Below, one piece after another: positions 47,850 through 59,233 of a stretch of 64,000 nt of DNA. The stretch is from Plumapathes pennacea (taxonomy: Eukaryota; Cnidaria; Anthozoa; Antipatharia; Myriopathidae). Both the position numbers and the translations under genes were made by a program. How positions within the stretch are numbered: position 1 is the stretch's first letter; each line of letters starts with the position of its first letter. The notes beneath the pieces are model-generated. The model saw only the letters and a program-made list of their open reading frames with translations, had not been told where the DNA came from and did not search any database. The stretch lies in contig OZ038463.1 of the NCBI GenBank assembly GCA_964036295.1, positions 18,897,069 to 18,961,068 of the forward strand, given 5' to 3'.

Positions 47850-47992
47850 TCTCGCGCAATTTTGGAATAAATAAGCACTCGTAAGTTTTTCAAAGACCAC
47901 AAATTGCACTCGCGCGGCGCTCGTGCAATTTTGTCGTCTTTGAAAAATTTACTCGTGCTAATTTATTCCAAATTGCACTCGAAATCAACCGA
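47850..47992. mobile_element. Palindromic element with 'gcaattttggaataaat' arms
   Basis: 'gcgcaattttggaataaata', 'agcactcgtaa' and 'gtttttcaaagac' are complemented at the right by 'gtctttgaaaaattta', 'ctcgtgct' and 'atttattccaaattgc'. It directly follows the MITE at 47524. Confidence 0.7.
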
Positions 47993-48442
47993 TTACCTAT
48001 ACAAATGGAAGTTTAGTGTTATTTGAAGTAATCAGTAACTGCACACTGTTATGGGAAAGATTGTTAGGAATTAAAGTGTCCGGGGTTGACTTTGTATGAA
48101 AATATCATATTTGGGGCATGAAAAAGTGTTTCTGGTAATGCAACTTTCACACAAGGAAAGGCCACATTGCAATAATATTTGACGAGGGCAATGAGTTTTG
48201 TTTTGCAGCAATGACAGTCTTTCTCTGCATGTGCATTGAACTTGTGAAATACTTAAAACTCTGAAGATGGAGAACTCCAAGAAAATTATATTTAATTACA
48301 TCTTTCTTTTGAAAAGCACCTGAATTCCTCAGTTGTGTTTGCATATTTTTTACAGATTGGCCCTCTTTTTACAGAGTTAGGGGCCACTAATTGGCCACAC
48401 AGTAACAAATTAATATTTTGAACCCAACTCTGCATGTAAATG

Positions 48443-48448
48443 TTTATT
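48443..48448 (-). terminator. Candidate polyadenylation signal for DTNBP1
   Basis: AATAAA on the minus strand about 460 bp after the DTNBP1 stop codon. Confidence 0.4.
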
Positions 48449-48607
48449 GAATGGTCCCTGGTCTAAAGTTTCACTTTTATATAGTATTTCAACATCTTTT
48501 CCTATTTACATCAATCTAATAATTAGCCAAAACTGCTCTCACTATACCGTATAGCTGAAAGATATTTTACAGATATGTGCATGTACATCACAAACTGAAT
48601 GTGTCTG

Positions 48608-48643
<36 letters not shown>

Positions 48644-48645
48644 CA
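48608..48645. repeat. Poly-T tract
   Basis: About 33 T residues downstream of the dysbindin stop, reading as poly-A on the gene strand. It could be the tail of a retro-inserted sequence or a simple tract. Confidence 0.8.
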
Positions 48646-48903
48646 GTTTCCAGTTGAGGGGGAAACAAACCAACATTTCTTCCAGCACTGATACTCTAAA
48701 ACAAATATAATTATAATAGCAGATTTTGGTGTTCAAAACTCATAAAACGTTCTAAAGGTTCAATATGTTTCCCCTTGTCTGCCGACAGATGACCTTGAAT
48801 ATTGAATCTGTTGATAGTAAGCAATAAAGCATGCAAGGAGGAAGGGTGAATCAAAGTCAAACTTCCCACTGACTGGGTTTCTGTGGTTCACTTTAGTTCA
48901 CCA

Positions 48904-51900
48904 TCAACTGCTCTCCTGTTCCTGTACAACTGGTTCTTTGACCTCAGAATTCTCTTCTTCTTCCTGGCTTTCACTCTTTTCCAATGCAGAGTCTTCCCCA
49001 TCAGACAAAGCAGATGAAAGTCCTGTGGCACTCTCTGTGGGGACCTACAAATAAAACAGTGATATAAAATACAGTCAAACCTGCATTAAGCAAACACCCT
49101 GTATTAACCCTTTCAATCACAGAGAATGATCAACTTAAATTTTCTCCTTCAGCTTCTCACCAGAAACATAAATGATACAGTAGGGAGAACTTGGCTTTTG
49201 ATAGTTTGCTCAGATGAAAGGTGATAGGCCTATCAATTCTCACTACATCACTCATACATTTTCTTCTTGAATGGTTGGGAGAATTTGAATTATGAGCTCA
49301 GGAGTGAAAGGGTTTAAGCAGACACTTGACAATACCACAAGGGTGTCTGCCTAATATACAGGTTTGACTGACTACATGATGCATCCCTGGTGGGACACTA
49401 AAGGACAAAATGTATGCATGGTAAAGTTGATCACTCTCAAAAGTAAAAAGGGTGGGGGACGATTTATAAACATCCAGTTTTGTGTGGCTAACCGTAAATG
49501 TACATACAAAGTGTGCAAAATGTCATATTTAGAAAGCAATATAGTACCTCTGCCTCTGTCTCCGGACCCAAAAAGTCGTCCAGTTGTTTATGGAGGTCTG
49601 CATCATCATCAAGAGTGATATCTGCTAGTGAATTGTCAGCCTGTGCTTGCATGCCAATTTGTTCTGCAACAAATTGTGAAAACCAGCAAGTTTAGATGAA
49701 CACATGTATGTACAGTAGTAATGTACAATCCAGTAATCCATCCAGCATTATTATAGACCCTGGAAAATTGAAAGCATGCAGTACACTAGGAACAAAAACA
49801 GATGGACAAGCATGTCACACAATATGAATGTATTGCAATATATCACAGCATTATTATAGACCCTGGAAAATTGAAAGCATGCAGTACACTCAAAACACGA
49901 ATGAATATATGAACAAGCATGTCATACAGTATCAATGTATTGCAATATATCACATGACAAAAATAAGACAATAAGTATTATTAATAATAAATCACACAAT
50001 TTTTAACCCCAGGGCCTGAAATTTTCCCAGCAAGTCTGGATGTTACAGTAAGTGTCCTTTCAGAATCAGTGAATAAAACTAGTGAAATTGTAACATTATG
50101 TTGCATAACTTGTCTGGAAAATCATTATGTTAAGTTATCAATGAGTTGGTGTAAAACTGGCTTACAATCTCTTTTTTCCTGTGCACTGAAAATTCACCCA
50201 GACACCATTAAGTATATAATTCCCAAGGCTATACAGTAATACACATTTAATGTATGTACCAAAGTGCCTACCATCTGTCTTGCCAAACTGGATGTAATAG
50301 TTCATCTGCTCAAGAAATGCATCTCCATACACCTGTTGTTTTTCTATGGAAGCTTGGCGCACCAGTGCCATGTGCTCTTCTTCCTTCAACTCCTTCTCCA
50401 GCTCAAGCTCCTCTGGTAAAAAGATGTCATATGTGATAAAACAATAATTATTTTACAAGTTAAACTGAAACCACTTGCCCAATCTTCCTTTGACACTTTA
50501 ACTGCCATGTCCCGCTGTCTCTCTGTCAACTAAATATTAATTTGAAAAAACTAAAATGATGTTCAATGTGAACTCTTGCACCTCTTTGACCCATATACCT
50601 GTGCAGGTTTTGCTTCATGTGGTTCTGGAGTTGAAGGTTTTAATAGTTTATAATTCTCCTTTCACAGTGTGCCAAGTTACACACATCAATGTACATGGCT
50701 TACAAAGACCAGTGAAAACAAAGATCAGTTGACATATTCTTAATAAAAAAAGCATTAATATTAAAGATATCTCATGGCCCAAGAGGGTGGTGGGTACTGT
50801 ACATCCTGTAATGGCTCTGCCCAAATGGTTATTCTTCTGTCAGGGGAAATTATTTGCATTTTAAACTTGGGAGTGAACAGGTTAAAGGTGGATGGTTGTA
50901 AATGGCTTGAGGGACATACTGAATTCTTTGAGCACTCTCTCCTTCCCCCATCAGGATAACATTATACTTACCTCGTAACTTTTCAAGGTCATCTCTATAA
51001 AAAAGAAATAGAAACTCAGTTACAACCCACAGTTACATTTCATGTACCTATGCTGTCACAACCATATGAATCAATAATAAAATTGGATTGATCTCCTGAC
51101 AGTATGAAACTCATCAATGCCTCTTAACCCTATCAGTCAAGGGAATGCCTTTCAGAACTGATATGTGATATACCCATACTACAACCTCTAAGTACATGTG
51201 TATAGAAACACAAAGTGTAATCAGTCAAATGAAAGCTCAGTTTAAGAGTACATTCTCAAGGCATTACTATTCTGTTTTTCAATTTTTAAAGATTTTCAAA
51301 ATGTTACTTTAACCTCTGGTTTTAAAAGATTCGGATATTCCCCATAAGGAAGAAATAGCAACATTTATATATTGTCTAATGCACAATGTACAGTACCAAA
51401 ACTCTTACTCTTTGCTCTGCCGCATCATGGTAAGCTTGAGCTTCTCTGTGGACTTTCTTCGTTCCAAGTCCAGTCGCTCACAAGATTCTTCCAGATCAAT
51501 CATAAGAACATCCAGAACCTCAAGTTGATTACCAATTGCAGCTGTGACAATAAACAATGCATCAAAGTAAGTAAAAGTATACCATAAATCCTTGAATAAG
51601 AACCGCCCCCCCCCCCCCCCCCCCCCTCGAACAAGTGCCCCTCCTCTCAGCCAAAATTTGAAATAAGTGCCTCCCCTTAAATAAGCACTCCCACCCCTCT
51701 ATGCTAAAATGCTTATTTGAGGAATTATGGTATTTTGGTCTCTTCCTTCCATTTTGTTTTGAGCTTCTGTCCGTAAGAACCCACAAGCACATGTAAACCT
51801 TGCACTCACCAATGTCCGTCCTGGCTGTTTCAATGTTCCTGATTACCTCTGGTAGGAGTTCCAGCTCTCTGTGAAAGGCTGTCATTGTGTTGCTTAGGTC

Positions 51901-54738
51901 TGTGCATTGTTTTGCAAATCTTGCTATCATTCGGTCAGCCACCTATGAAACATAATGATACATTCATAAGGAGCCCTCTCAACACCAGTCCTTTGCACAC
52001 CATGAAACCTTGATCTGACATTTTCAGGGAGTCCAGAAATCAAAAACATCATTTTTGTCAATTAGTTTAAGTTTACACTGTGCTGCCCTTTCTCTTTACA
52101 ACATACCAGTACCACAACAGAATATACATGTGTCAATGACTGATTGAAGGGCAAACTCTACACAAAGTTTTCAAGTTACACAACAGAATGCTCAAAAGAA
52201 TAAGAAAAATTATGGTAGTTATCAGATATTTTGAGAGTAAGAAACTATTTAACACCTTGAAATATTGTGCATAATGGAATAGTTTTACCTCTCCCCTTTG
52301 TGCAGCATCTGTTGTGGCTTCATGAAACTCCCTCCAGTTTTTGCGATACCTAACATTGCCATTCACAGTATCAATCACTGATCCTAGATCTTCAATATAT
52401 TAACTTTGTCATAATATGTACATGTACAAAAAAACTTTAGCAGCACAAGCAAATCAACCAGCACTTTCTTGAGGCCCCAAGACCCAGTCCCTAATTTTCC
52501 AAGCCTGTACTACACTAAATAATATACAAGTTAAATGTTGCATAATATTTACTGATAACTAATAATTTGACCAGCAGGATCCAAACAAGAGATCATGCAG
52601 CTGCTAAATTCTTTATACTGAGCTTCTTATAGATGATAAAAGACCAACTCATAAACTTCAGTGAGCATAGCTGTAAATTATATTTATTATATAGACACGA
52701 GTGTTTTACTGAAAAATATACCGTGCGTAAAATCCATACGAAACTACATCCGGGACCCGAGTGGCGTATTTTCCATATCCTCACTAGTGAGGATATCGTT
52801 GGCATCCTTTCCCGCTTTTGCATGGTTGTTTATGCAATTTCTCGTAAAACACTTGTGTCTAATATAATAAAAAGAAAATTACACAGCGGCTTGAAGATGT
52901 GGATTTTATTTTTGAGTGGTAAAAACAATATTTTACTCATTCGCGAAGCGCTCGTTCGTAAAATATTGAAACATGACTGGGTGCTTGCAATATGCAGAGA
53001 TTTCACTAGACTTGTCCACCAGACGGTACAGAATACCAGTAGGAAATATATTTTTCCGGTACGGAGCCACCTGGAACCGGTACTACATGTATAAGCCAAG
53101 CAAAATATCTAATAAAGTTCCAAAAGTAACGATCCCCCAAAAGTAGCGACCCTTGGAAAGTAGCAATGCGGAAGGCAGCTAAATCTGAAAGTAGCAACAT
53201 CGTGACTTTCAGAACTGTACCGGAAAAGGCATGGTAGTTTGTGATGATTTCATCAGCAGCACCTTAAAAAACCAGTAGTACGATTTTTATCGGTAAAATA
53301 CCGGCATATGCCAGTCTAGCGGAATATCTAAGTATGATCTTGGAGGGAAAATGAGGAACTGTTTGCAGTCTCTATTCAATCAAGGCTGGATGATTTGATT
53401 GTGTTCAGACAAACTTTTTCCTAAAGCACCTCCTCACTGTTGTTACCATCTTACCAACAAATTATGTCTACAGTTTGAACATCTACACTGAATAAACAAG
53501 AGATGGTTCACACACACTATAGTAATGTACCTATTCAGAATCTCAGAGCCAGCTTCAAGGTTGCAGTTGAAGCACTGATCCTCACTATAAACAGGAGCAA
53601 AAGAATGTACTAAATAAACTTAAGAGCTGTTCATTTTCCTACTCTATTCATACATAGTACAATATAACAAGATAAAAGATAATCATGTGATATTTAAGAA
53701 ATATATAACATGTCACTGTGTAATATGGCCTCATCTAAACACGCGGGAAGTTGGGAGAACACGAGAGTAGCGTAAGGAAACCACGGGGCCGCCGAGTGTT
53801 CTCCCAACTTCCCAAGTGTTTAGACTATTGAGGCTATACTACACGGGAACGCGTTATATATTTCTTTTATAAAATAATTAGTCAAGTAAAAGACATCGTG
53901 TATTGCATCAGCGTGTAATATACTCTTATCTAACACGGTTATTTAGCCAATCAGGGCACGTGTAGTATCATAGTTACTTTATAAAATCAAAGATGAAACC
54001 TAGTTACTCTGTTCCTTTCCTTTGAGTCCTGAAACTACTACTGGTGCCTGGAATATGATTTGGGGTTTATTGTTATTTAGATAATGTGGAATATTGTTTG
54101 AATGTCCATCTATAAATAAGGTCAGTACATAGTCTTTCAGAATGCAAGGTGGTCCAAGATTGCCGATTCTATCATAGAAATCCCATGCAACAAAGATAAA
54201 ACTGTCATATTCAATACATGGTCTATTTTGTAGCAATAAAGAAACGTTTACCTTTCCAATATTTCATCAGTTATGAACGTCGTCTTCCTGCATATGTATT
54301 AAGCGCAAAATGAATTCACAAAAAGCTCATGTTTCAGATCGTTATTCCTTTAAGCACATAAGCCACACAAACTACCTACCCCAGGAACAAACAGCTGGAC
54401 AAAAAAAACTGCCCCGTAGTAGGAGGGGTTGCATCAGACGGGAATTTAGTCGAGCAAGGAAGTCCCCTCAAATTACTGTAAGTTTACAACGCTTGAGTTT
54501 AGCGTAGCTGTGTGAGCAAAACATAGCCCCTCACCTTACAATCTTCTTATTAACAGCTTTAGCTTTATCTGCTATCGACTTCCACCTGCAGGATAGAGAA
54601 ACGACGGAAAATGCATTGTAGTAACATTGCCGAGTAATATTGTGATGCAAATTATTGATATCTATACATAAACAGTGCTCACCCTTGGGTCAAATCGTGT
54701 TGAACTGTCTGGAGACGCTCCCTGAAAGTATCGAACAT
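48904..54738 (-). CDS. DTNBP1: Dysbindin (BLOC-1 subunit), eleven exons
   Basis: A coiled-coil subunit of BLOC-1, which acts in biogenesis of lysosome-related organelles and endosomal trafficking. Exons in gene order: 54738-54683, 54585-54535, 54287-54252, 53584-53531, 52349-52289, 51942-51810, 51541-51409, 50994-50972, 50412-50272, 49663-49548, 49044-48904. All junctions are GT-AG and phase-consistent, giving 314 residues (human 351). The N-terminus 'MFDTFRERLQTVQHDLTQG' closely follows the vertebrate start. 'NLEAGSEILNRY' precedes the helical region. The central coiled coil spans roughly residues 75-220 ('ELLPEVIRNIETARTDI', 'NQLEVLDVLMIDLEESCERL', 'LERRKSTEKL'). The dysbindin motif 'VYGDAFLEQMNYYIQFG' follows at about 215-230. 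The tail is acidic and Ser/Glu-rich. Introns carry MITEs and a C run. The gene is head-to-head with the coiled-coil gene at 55122. Confidence 0.95.
49108..49313 (+). mobile_element. TTAA-flanked MITE in the last DTNBP1 intron
   Basis: TTAA lies at 49104-49107 and 49314-49317. It has an internal 'tcaattctcactacatcact' and the terminus 'aggagtgaaaggg'. Same family as 15858-16054. It ends about 230 bp before exon 10. Confidence 0.8.
50838..50886 (+). repeat. Fragment of the TTAA MITE (right end) in DTNBP1 intron 8
   Basis: Only 'ttgcattttaaacttgggag' and 'tgaacaggttaa' remain, matching the right terminus of 15858-16054. Confidence 0.6.
51604..51627. repeat. C homopolymer in DTNBP1 intron 6
   Basis: A run of more than 20 C. 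Adjacent 'aataagtgcc/cttaaataagca' words suggest the edge of a dispersed repeat. Confidence 0.7.
52683..52870. mobile_element. MITE with 'gacacgagtgttttac' termini in a DTNBP1 intron
   Basis: The left 'tttattatatagacacgagt' is complemented at the right by 'acacttgtgtctaatataata'. The centre has 'tcctcactagtgagga', a short perfect palindrome. It lies between exons 4 and 5. Confidence 0.8.
53702..53860. mobile_element. Foldback MITE between DTNBP1 exons 3 and 4
   Basis: 'atataacatgtcactgtgta', 'ggcctca' and 'ctaaacacgcgggaagttgg' at the left are complemented by 'ccaacttcccaagtgtttag' and 'gaacgcgttatat' at the right, giving an imperfect hairpin of about 60 bp per arm. Confidence 0.75.
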
Positions 54739-55121
54739 GTTTTACTTCCATAAAAGACTATCAAAACACGATTTGTGTCTGTTCGTTTTGGTAACTACTT
54801 CATATACTGTACATTATTATGTCCCCACTTGCAACAAAACCGCTGACATGACTAGACCACAATTCACTTGGAGCAGCAGAGCATAGATCAAAATGGCCGT
54901 CGGCTCTGCGTGCATTCTGGAATCGAGAAAGTAACCTTTACTGGACAAAATAGAAATCACCGTGAGCTGGAGCTCTTTCAAGTACATTTTCCAGTTGCAG
55001 GGATAAGAAGGCATATTGAGTCCTCTGTTGTTTTGTGAATTTAGGTCCTGTTTTTTTGTACAGCTGGTACGGCTTCCGGCGCCCGGCCTGCCGCGCCTAA
55101 ATTTTCTGCGAGGAGAAGAGG
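54739..55121. promoter_or_regulatory. Head-to-head promoter region of DTNBP1 and the coiled-coil gene
   Basis: 383 bp separates the two divergent start codons. The half nearest 55122 is GC-richer ('ggcgcccggcctgccgcgcc'). No TATA box is evident. A shared bidirectional promoter is an inference from geometry. Confidence 0.55.
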
Positions 55122-55646
55122 ATGACAGAGACAAGCAACGAAGCTTTACTTATGTCTCTTCTAGAGCAGATCAGATGCCTTGAGGAAGAGCGAGATAAGG
55201 CAATTGAACTAGCGAACGAGCTCAACCAAAAGAAGCCGGAAGTGAAACCTACATGTAGTCAACAATCTACTTCAACAGATGTCGAGAAACTCAAGACACA
55301 AAATGGCAAGCTGAAACAGACGGTAGGAACCTTGACACAAACTGTTTTATCTGGATTGGAGGAAATTCGGCTAAAAGAGGAGCATCGGCAGTACAACCTG
55401 CGAGAGTTTGGCAAGAGAGAGAAACTGAACGAGACGGAGAACTACCAGGACGACAGCGATGACATGGACCTCGAAAGTTGTAGGACTATGTTAGAAATGA
55501 GTAAGAAGTACTACGGCAAGCTGGTGAGTGAACTGCAGGAAGAGAGGGACTCGTTGCAACAAAAAGTATCACAACAACGAAATATGCTGCTGGAGAAAGA
55601 CATGAAAATCGCTGCATTAGAAACGAAACTTCAGCACAGAAAGTAG
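55122..55646 (+). CDS. Single-exon coiled-coil protein, unknown family
   Basis: A 174-residue frame from the ATG at 55122, with a good heptad pattern for most of its length. A first helix spans about residues 8-38 ('LLEQIRCLEEERDKAIELAN'). A Ser/Thr-rich hinge with 'TCSQQSTSTD' covers about 40-52. A second helix covers about 53-85 ('VEKLKTQNGKLKQTVGTL'). An acidic patch 'DDSDDMDLES' lies at about 110-118. A third helix runs to the end ('LVSELQEERDSLQQKVSQ', 'LEKDMKIAALETKL'). I cannot assign a family; the shape suits a cytoskeletal, centrosomal or trafficking adaptor. It is paired head-to-head with dysbindin, itself a coiled-coil complex subunit. An AATAAA follows at 56856. Confidence 0.8.
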   Translation: MTETSNEALLMSLLEQIRCLEEERDKAIELANELNQKKPEVKPTCSQQSTSTDVEKLKTQNGKLKQTVGTLTQTVLSGLEEIRLKEEHRQYNLREFGKREKLNETENYQDDSDDMDLESCRTMLEMSKKYYGKLVSELQEERDSLQQKVSQQRNMLLEKDMKIAALETKLQHRK

Positions 55647-55810
55647 AGAGAAGTAAACGTCCCAAGGTTTTTACACGTGGCTTACACTGGCTTATTTTAG
55701 GTCCTTAGGTTACTGTAGCTCCCAATTATGGATTGATCAATTCCAGGTGCTGAGGTGGGGAGCATAGATTTGTTGAAAGGACTTTTGAGCTGCAGTGTAC
55801 ATATAGATCT

Positions 55811-55811
55811 T

Positions 55812-55846
<35 letters not shown>
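55811..55846. repeat. (TTG)n microsatellite
   Basis: Twelve TTG triplets in the 3' region of the coiled-coil gene. Confidence 0.9.
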
Positions 55847-55847
<1 letters not shown>

Positions 55848-56525
55848 TTCATACTAATGAGCGAACCAAAGGGGGTTTGACTGAACCCCCCAAACCCCCA
55901 CAGCTGGATCTCCTCCTGGGCAACCTTAGGGGGAGGGAGAAAGGAGATGTAACAGCTGCAATTGATCGATGCATTATAGCAACTGACCAATTTCTCAAAG
56001 TTACACATGTATGAATTCAAGACTGACTGGTCAAAACAGCCAGTTCATTAGTTAATTATATACTTTTCTTTCATAGCAGACTTGCTTCATTCTTGGGGTT
56101 GATGCAGTCATTTGCAAGCACATTATTTACTTATATGTTTAGATTCAAGAGAAGAGAAAGTCTGCTGAGGTTTTAAGTCTTAGCTCTTTGTCACAGTAAC
56201 AATCATTCACAGGAAAAAATGAGAAGAAGAATGATGGGTACATACCTGTACTACAGTACATCACAGATCAGTAGGAAAACTGGATAAGCACTGTGATAAA
56301 ATGTTTGCAAGAGTATATTTTGTACATGTGTGTATATACCAACTGATGAATGTTATTTTATTATTTTATTAACTGGAGTATGAATATTTTCTTGTTACTC
56401 TGCCAGGTTTGTTATTTTATGGTAACTACAACCAGTTCAATATTTTGTAAACAGCAACAGTTCATGTCAAACTCAATGAGAGTTGTTTTGATTTAGATAT
56501 ATATCTCTCACTGAGTCCTCTGTTA

Positions 56526-56771
56526 CCAGGGCCCAGTTTTTCAAAGCACGATTAGGCTAATCCTGGATTAGGTCCAAACTTTCTTGTCATTTATAAGCCT
56601 CAAAATGTGAAGGTTTCATCCTGCAGCAACTTCCTTGATACATCTTAAGCCGAAACAAGCTTTTAATCCATTTTTGAACAGAAACCTTGCTATTTATTGG
56701 CAGAGAGGTTGAGAGAAAGAGCTTTTGTTAATCCTGGATTAGCTTAATTGATTTTTGAACAATCGGGCCCT
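56526..56771. mobile_element. MITE with 'cagggcccagtttttcaaag' termini
   Basis: The left 'cagggcccagtttttcaaag' pairs with the right 'aacaatcgggccctgg', and the inner 'ctaatcctggatta' has its complement near the right end ('taatcctggattag'). A truncated copy is in ZC3H3 at 31717. Confidence 0.8.
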
Positions 56772-56855
56772 GGCTTGTAGATTCCTTATAAAGTATGCTT
56801 TACTCAAGCCCTGAGCTGAAAAGCAATGTGATTTATTTGTATACAACATCATTAC

Positions 56856-56861
56856 AATAAA
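56856..56861 (+). terminator. Candidate polyadenylation signal for the coiled-coil gene
   Basis: AATAAA about 1.2 kb beyond the stop of the 55122 gene. It is the nearest canonical hexamer noticed and is not proven. Confidence 0.3.
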
Positions 56862-57433
56862 TGTTTTCTTCAGCCACTTGACTTAGCTGCCATGTTTTAG
56901 AAAGTTGTCCTGCCTCCCAGTGGCACCTGTGTTGTTGTAAGTGTAAGTGAATGCAGTGAATACGGAGATAGCTAGCGATTCAGTTTACGGCAGGACTCAT
57001 CAGTTCATGGCAGGATGATTGGATGACATTTTAAGTGATAACACACCCAGGGTGCTTCGGGGACTGAGATTGTCACAATGTGGCCTCGTTTTGCCAGGCC
57101 TTTAGTACAAATGAATGACATCCGCTCAATAACAACGTGCAAACTTCTTACCCGACAGCCGTTTCCACTGCAGCTCAATTTTCTCTTCCAGCTTTACAAA
57201 CAGCTATTGAAATGTGATAACTCGACTTCTAGGTTCCCATTTCAGAAGCTAATTTAAAACGGGCTTATTTATTGAATTGCGAGGGGAAAATGAAATATTT
57301 GAAGTCTTTTAAATGTCTTTACTTAACGTCAGTTTAGTTTTGCACAAAGAATATTGGAAGTGAATAAGTCATTCAAACTTACTCATTATTTTTTCTAACT
57401 GTTGTCTAATCTTTCTCGGTCGATTACTTGTAG

Positions 57434-57581
57434 AACATTCCCGCCCGTACATTCGCGTCCGGACCCCGGATTTCCAAATGTAATGGGATATTGTGCACCG
57501 GCAGTTGAATGTCCTGGTGAATTCCAGGGATCCTGTTATACAGGAGAAAACTGTTGTCCCGAGCCAGCCAGCTTCTACTAA
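57434..57581 (+). other. Possible terminal exon encoding a small cysteine-rich segment
   Basis: After a pyrimidine-containing acceptor ('gattacttgtag') the frame reads through a Pro-rich stretch into 'GYCAPAVECPGEFQGSCYTG' and 'ENCCPEPASFY', then TAA. Five cysteines in about 25 residues is unusual by chance and resembles small secreted disulfide-rich peptides. No upstream exon with a signal peptide was found, so gene status is open. A unit of the 57807 repeat follows 226 bp later. Confidence 0.3.
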
Positions 57582-57806
57582 GAGGTCAACAAGGCTAAGT
57601 CACTAAGTAAGTATAGGTAAGTCCGCAGGTCACTAAGTAAGGTCACCAAGGCAAGTATCTCTTCACGTTTGAATGGAAGCTTATCGACATCGCGACGCGG
57701 TCCCTAAGTTTGCAAAGTTGGTGCGTTTTTAAGGAGGTTCAATCGAACTGCCCGTGCGGATGTATTTCGCTGAAAAGTTGTTAGTGAACGTGTTAAAAGA
57801 AAACAA

Positions 57807-58737
57807 AAAGGCAGATTTTAAGTAACTCGTGTGTATGGAAGCGGTTATAACAATAAGACCGCGGTGCAAAAGGTTTGTAAAGCAATAAAGGACGTTACAA
57901 AGGCACGTCCCATAAGGACGAAGGCCGCCTTTCTGCGACTATATATACCTAATTCTGTGCATATATTAAACAAGTCGGCTTAGCATTGTGTAAGCGCTGT
58001 TCGGATTTAGGGATAATTCACCATGGCTTGGGGGCCGAATTATCTCTCCCCGTTCGTGCAGCGTGGACGGGTGTTCAGCAGGGTTGCCCCTCGAACTGGC
58101 TTGGGATCCGGACAATTCTCCCCTCGGCGAACGTATTTTTTTCCCTTTTTGCAAGCTGGTTGACTATTTATTTGTTACTATCCATTGTTACTGATCAAAT
58201 TCGCGCATTGTTTTCTTATTTATTACCTAAAATACTGAGAGACCCCAGATGACGGCATACAGTAGGTGCCGTTCTCACTTAGCACTTTGGTGCAGTTAAA
58301 CGAAAATGTTGGCATTTACACAATTTCAAGTGCAAATTCATACAAACGGCACTTTGTCGCCCACCAACATGTTGTAAATTGCTACGCGCAAACTTCGAAG
58401 AAGTCACCGTGTAAGGTTAAACAAGGTACGATTATCCGTCCAGTGCGAGCGGCTCGGAATAAACAGAAAGTCATAGTTTTGTTAAGCTTCTTGTAGGCGT
58501 ACAAGGATGCTCGTGCTACTGTAGCGGGTCCAGGAGAGTTTGGGAGGTTTGTCCTCTATCTGCTCCTTCGCTGATCGTACACAGTATAGCAGAAAAACTA
58601 TTACTCTTTGTTTTTTACCCTGAATTTTAAACTTCTATGCAGTAAATCTGTCTCCTGCATGGAGCTGCCCTCGTTTAGCTAAAACGGAATTACCATTTCA
58701 AGCTTCCTCAAACTTTGTCTAAGCGGCGGAAGAATTG
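57807..58737 (+). repeat. Promoter-like long direct repeat, copy A
   Basis: It aligns to 59234-60045 from 'aaaaaggcagat' to 'ggcggaagaat'. A TATA-like 'ctatatatacc' (about 57940) precedes a core with two related words, 'ggcttgggggccgaattatc' and 'ggcttgggatccggacaatt', about 70 bp apart. No open frame is longer than about 90 codons. The arrangement resembles the LTRs of a short non-autonomous retroelement, but TG..CA ends, a primer-binding site and target duplications were not found. Confidence 0.7.
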
Positions 58738-59233
58738 GCACATCACACATAAAAAAATAAGCAGAAGAAAGTTGGAGAAAGTAGGAGAAAGTTCCCAGAA
58801 TTTCCTTGCCCGGGGATAAGGAATTTGTAACATATTGAAAAGCCCTGGGCCCAATCCAGATGCTGTAATATTGTAAGATAAGACCAAATTTTGGGTGGTG
58901 CAACGTAACACATGTTAATTTTAAGGCATAAATTAACAACACCGTTAGAGCGTATGTTTTGCTCAAGTTTCAATTAACCCGACTTAGTGCTACATTTGCG
59001 GCAATCGGTATATACGAAAGACGCTTGAAACAAACCCCACGAATAATGTGTTCTCCATAAAGAGTTGCTTTCTTCGATTAATGCGACATAGCTTATACAG
59101 TGATACTGCGAACAACGGACTTTTTAATTACATTTCTCCTGTCACAATCTCAAATGAACTGTTGCGCATGCGCCGAGCACCAATGTTGCTTTAGAACAGT
59201 GCTTACTGACGATTTAAAAATATATATCCAGTG
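58738..59233. other. Sequence between the two long direct repeats
   Basis: About 500 bp without a gene. Part of it (59100-59230, 'actgcgaacaac', 'gcgcatgcgcc') weakly matches 45712-45800, which lies just upstream of the third copy of the repeat. Confidence 0.4.
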
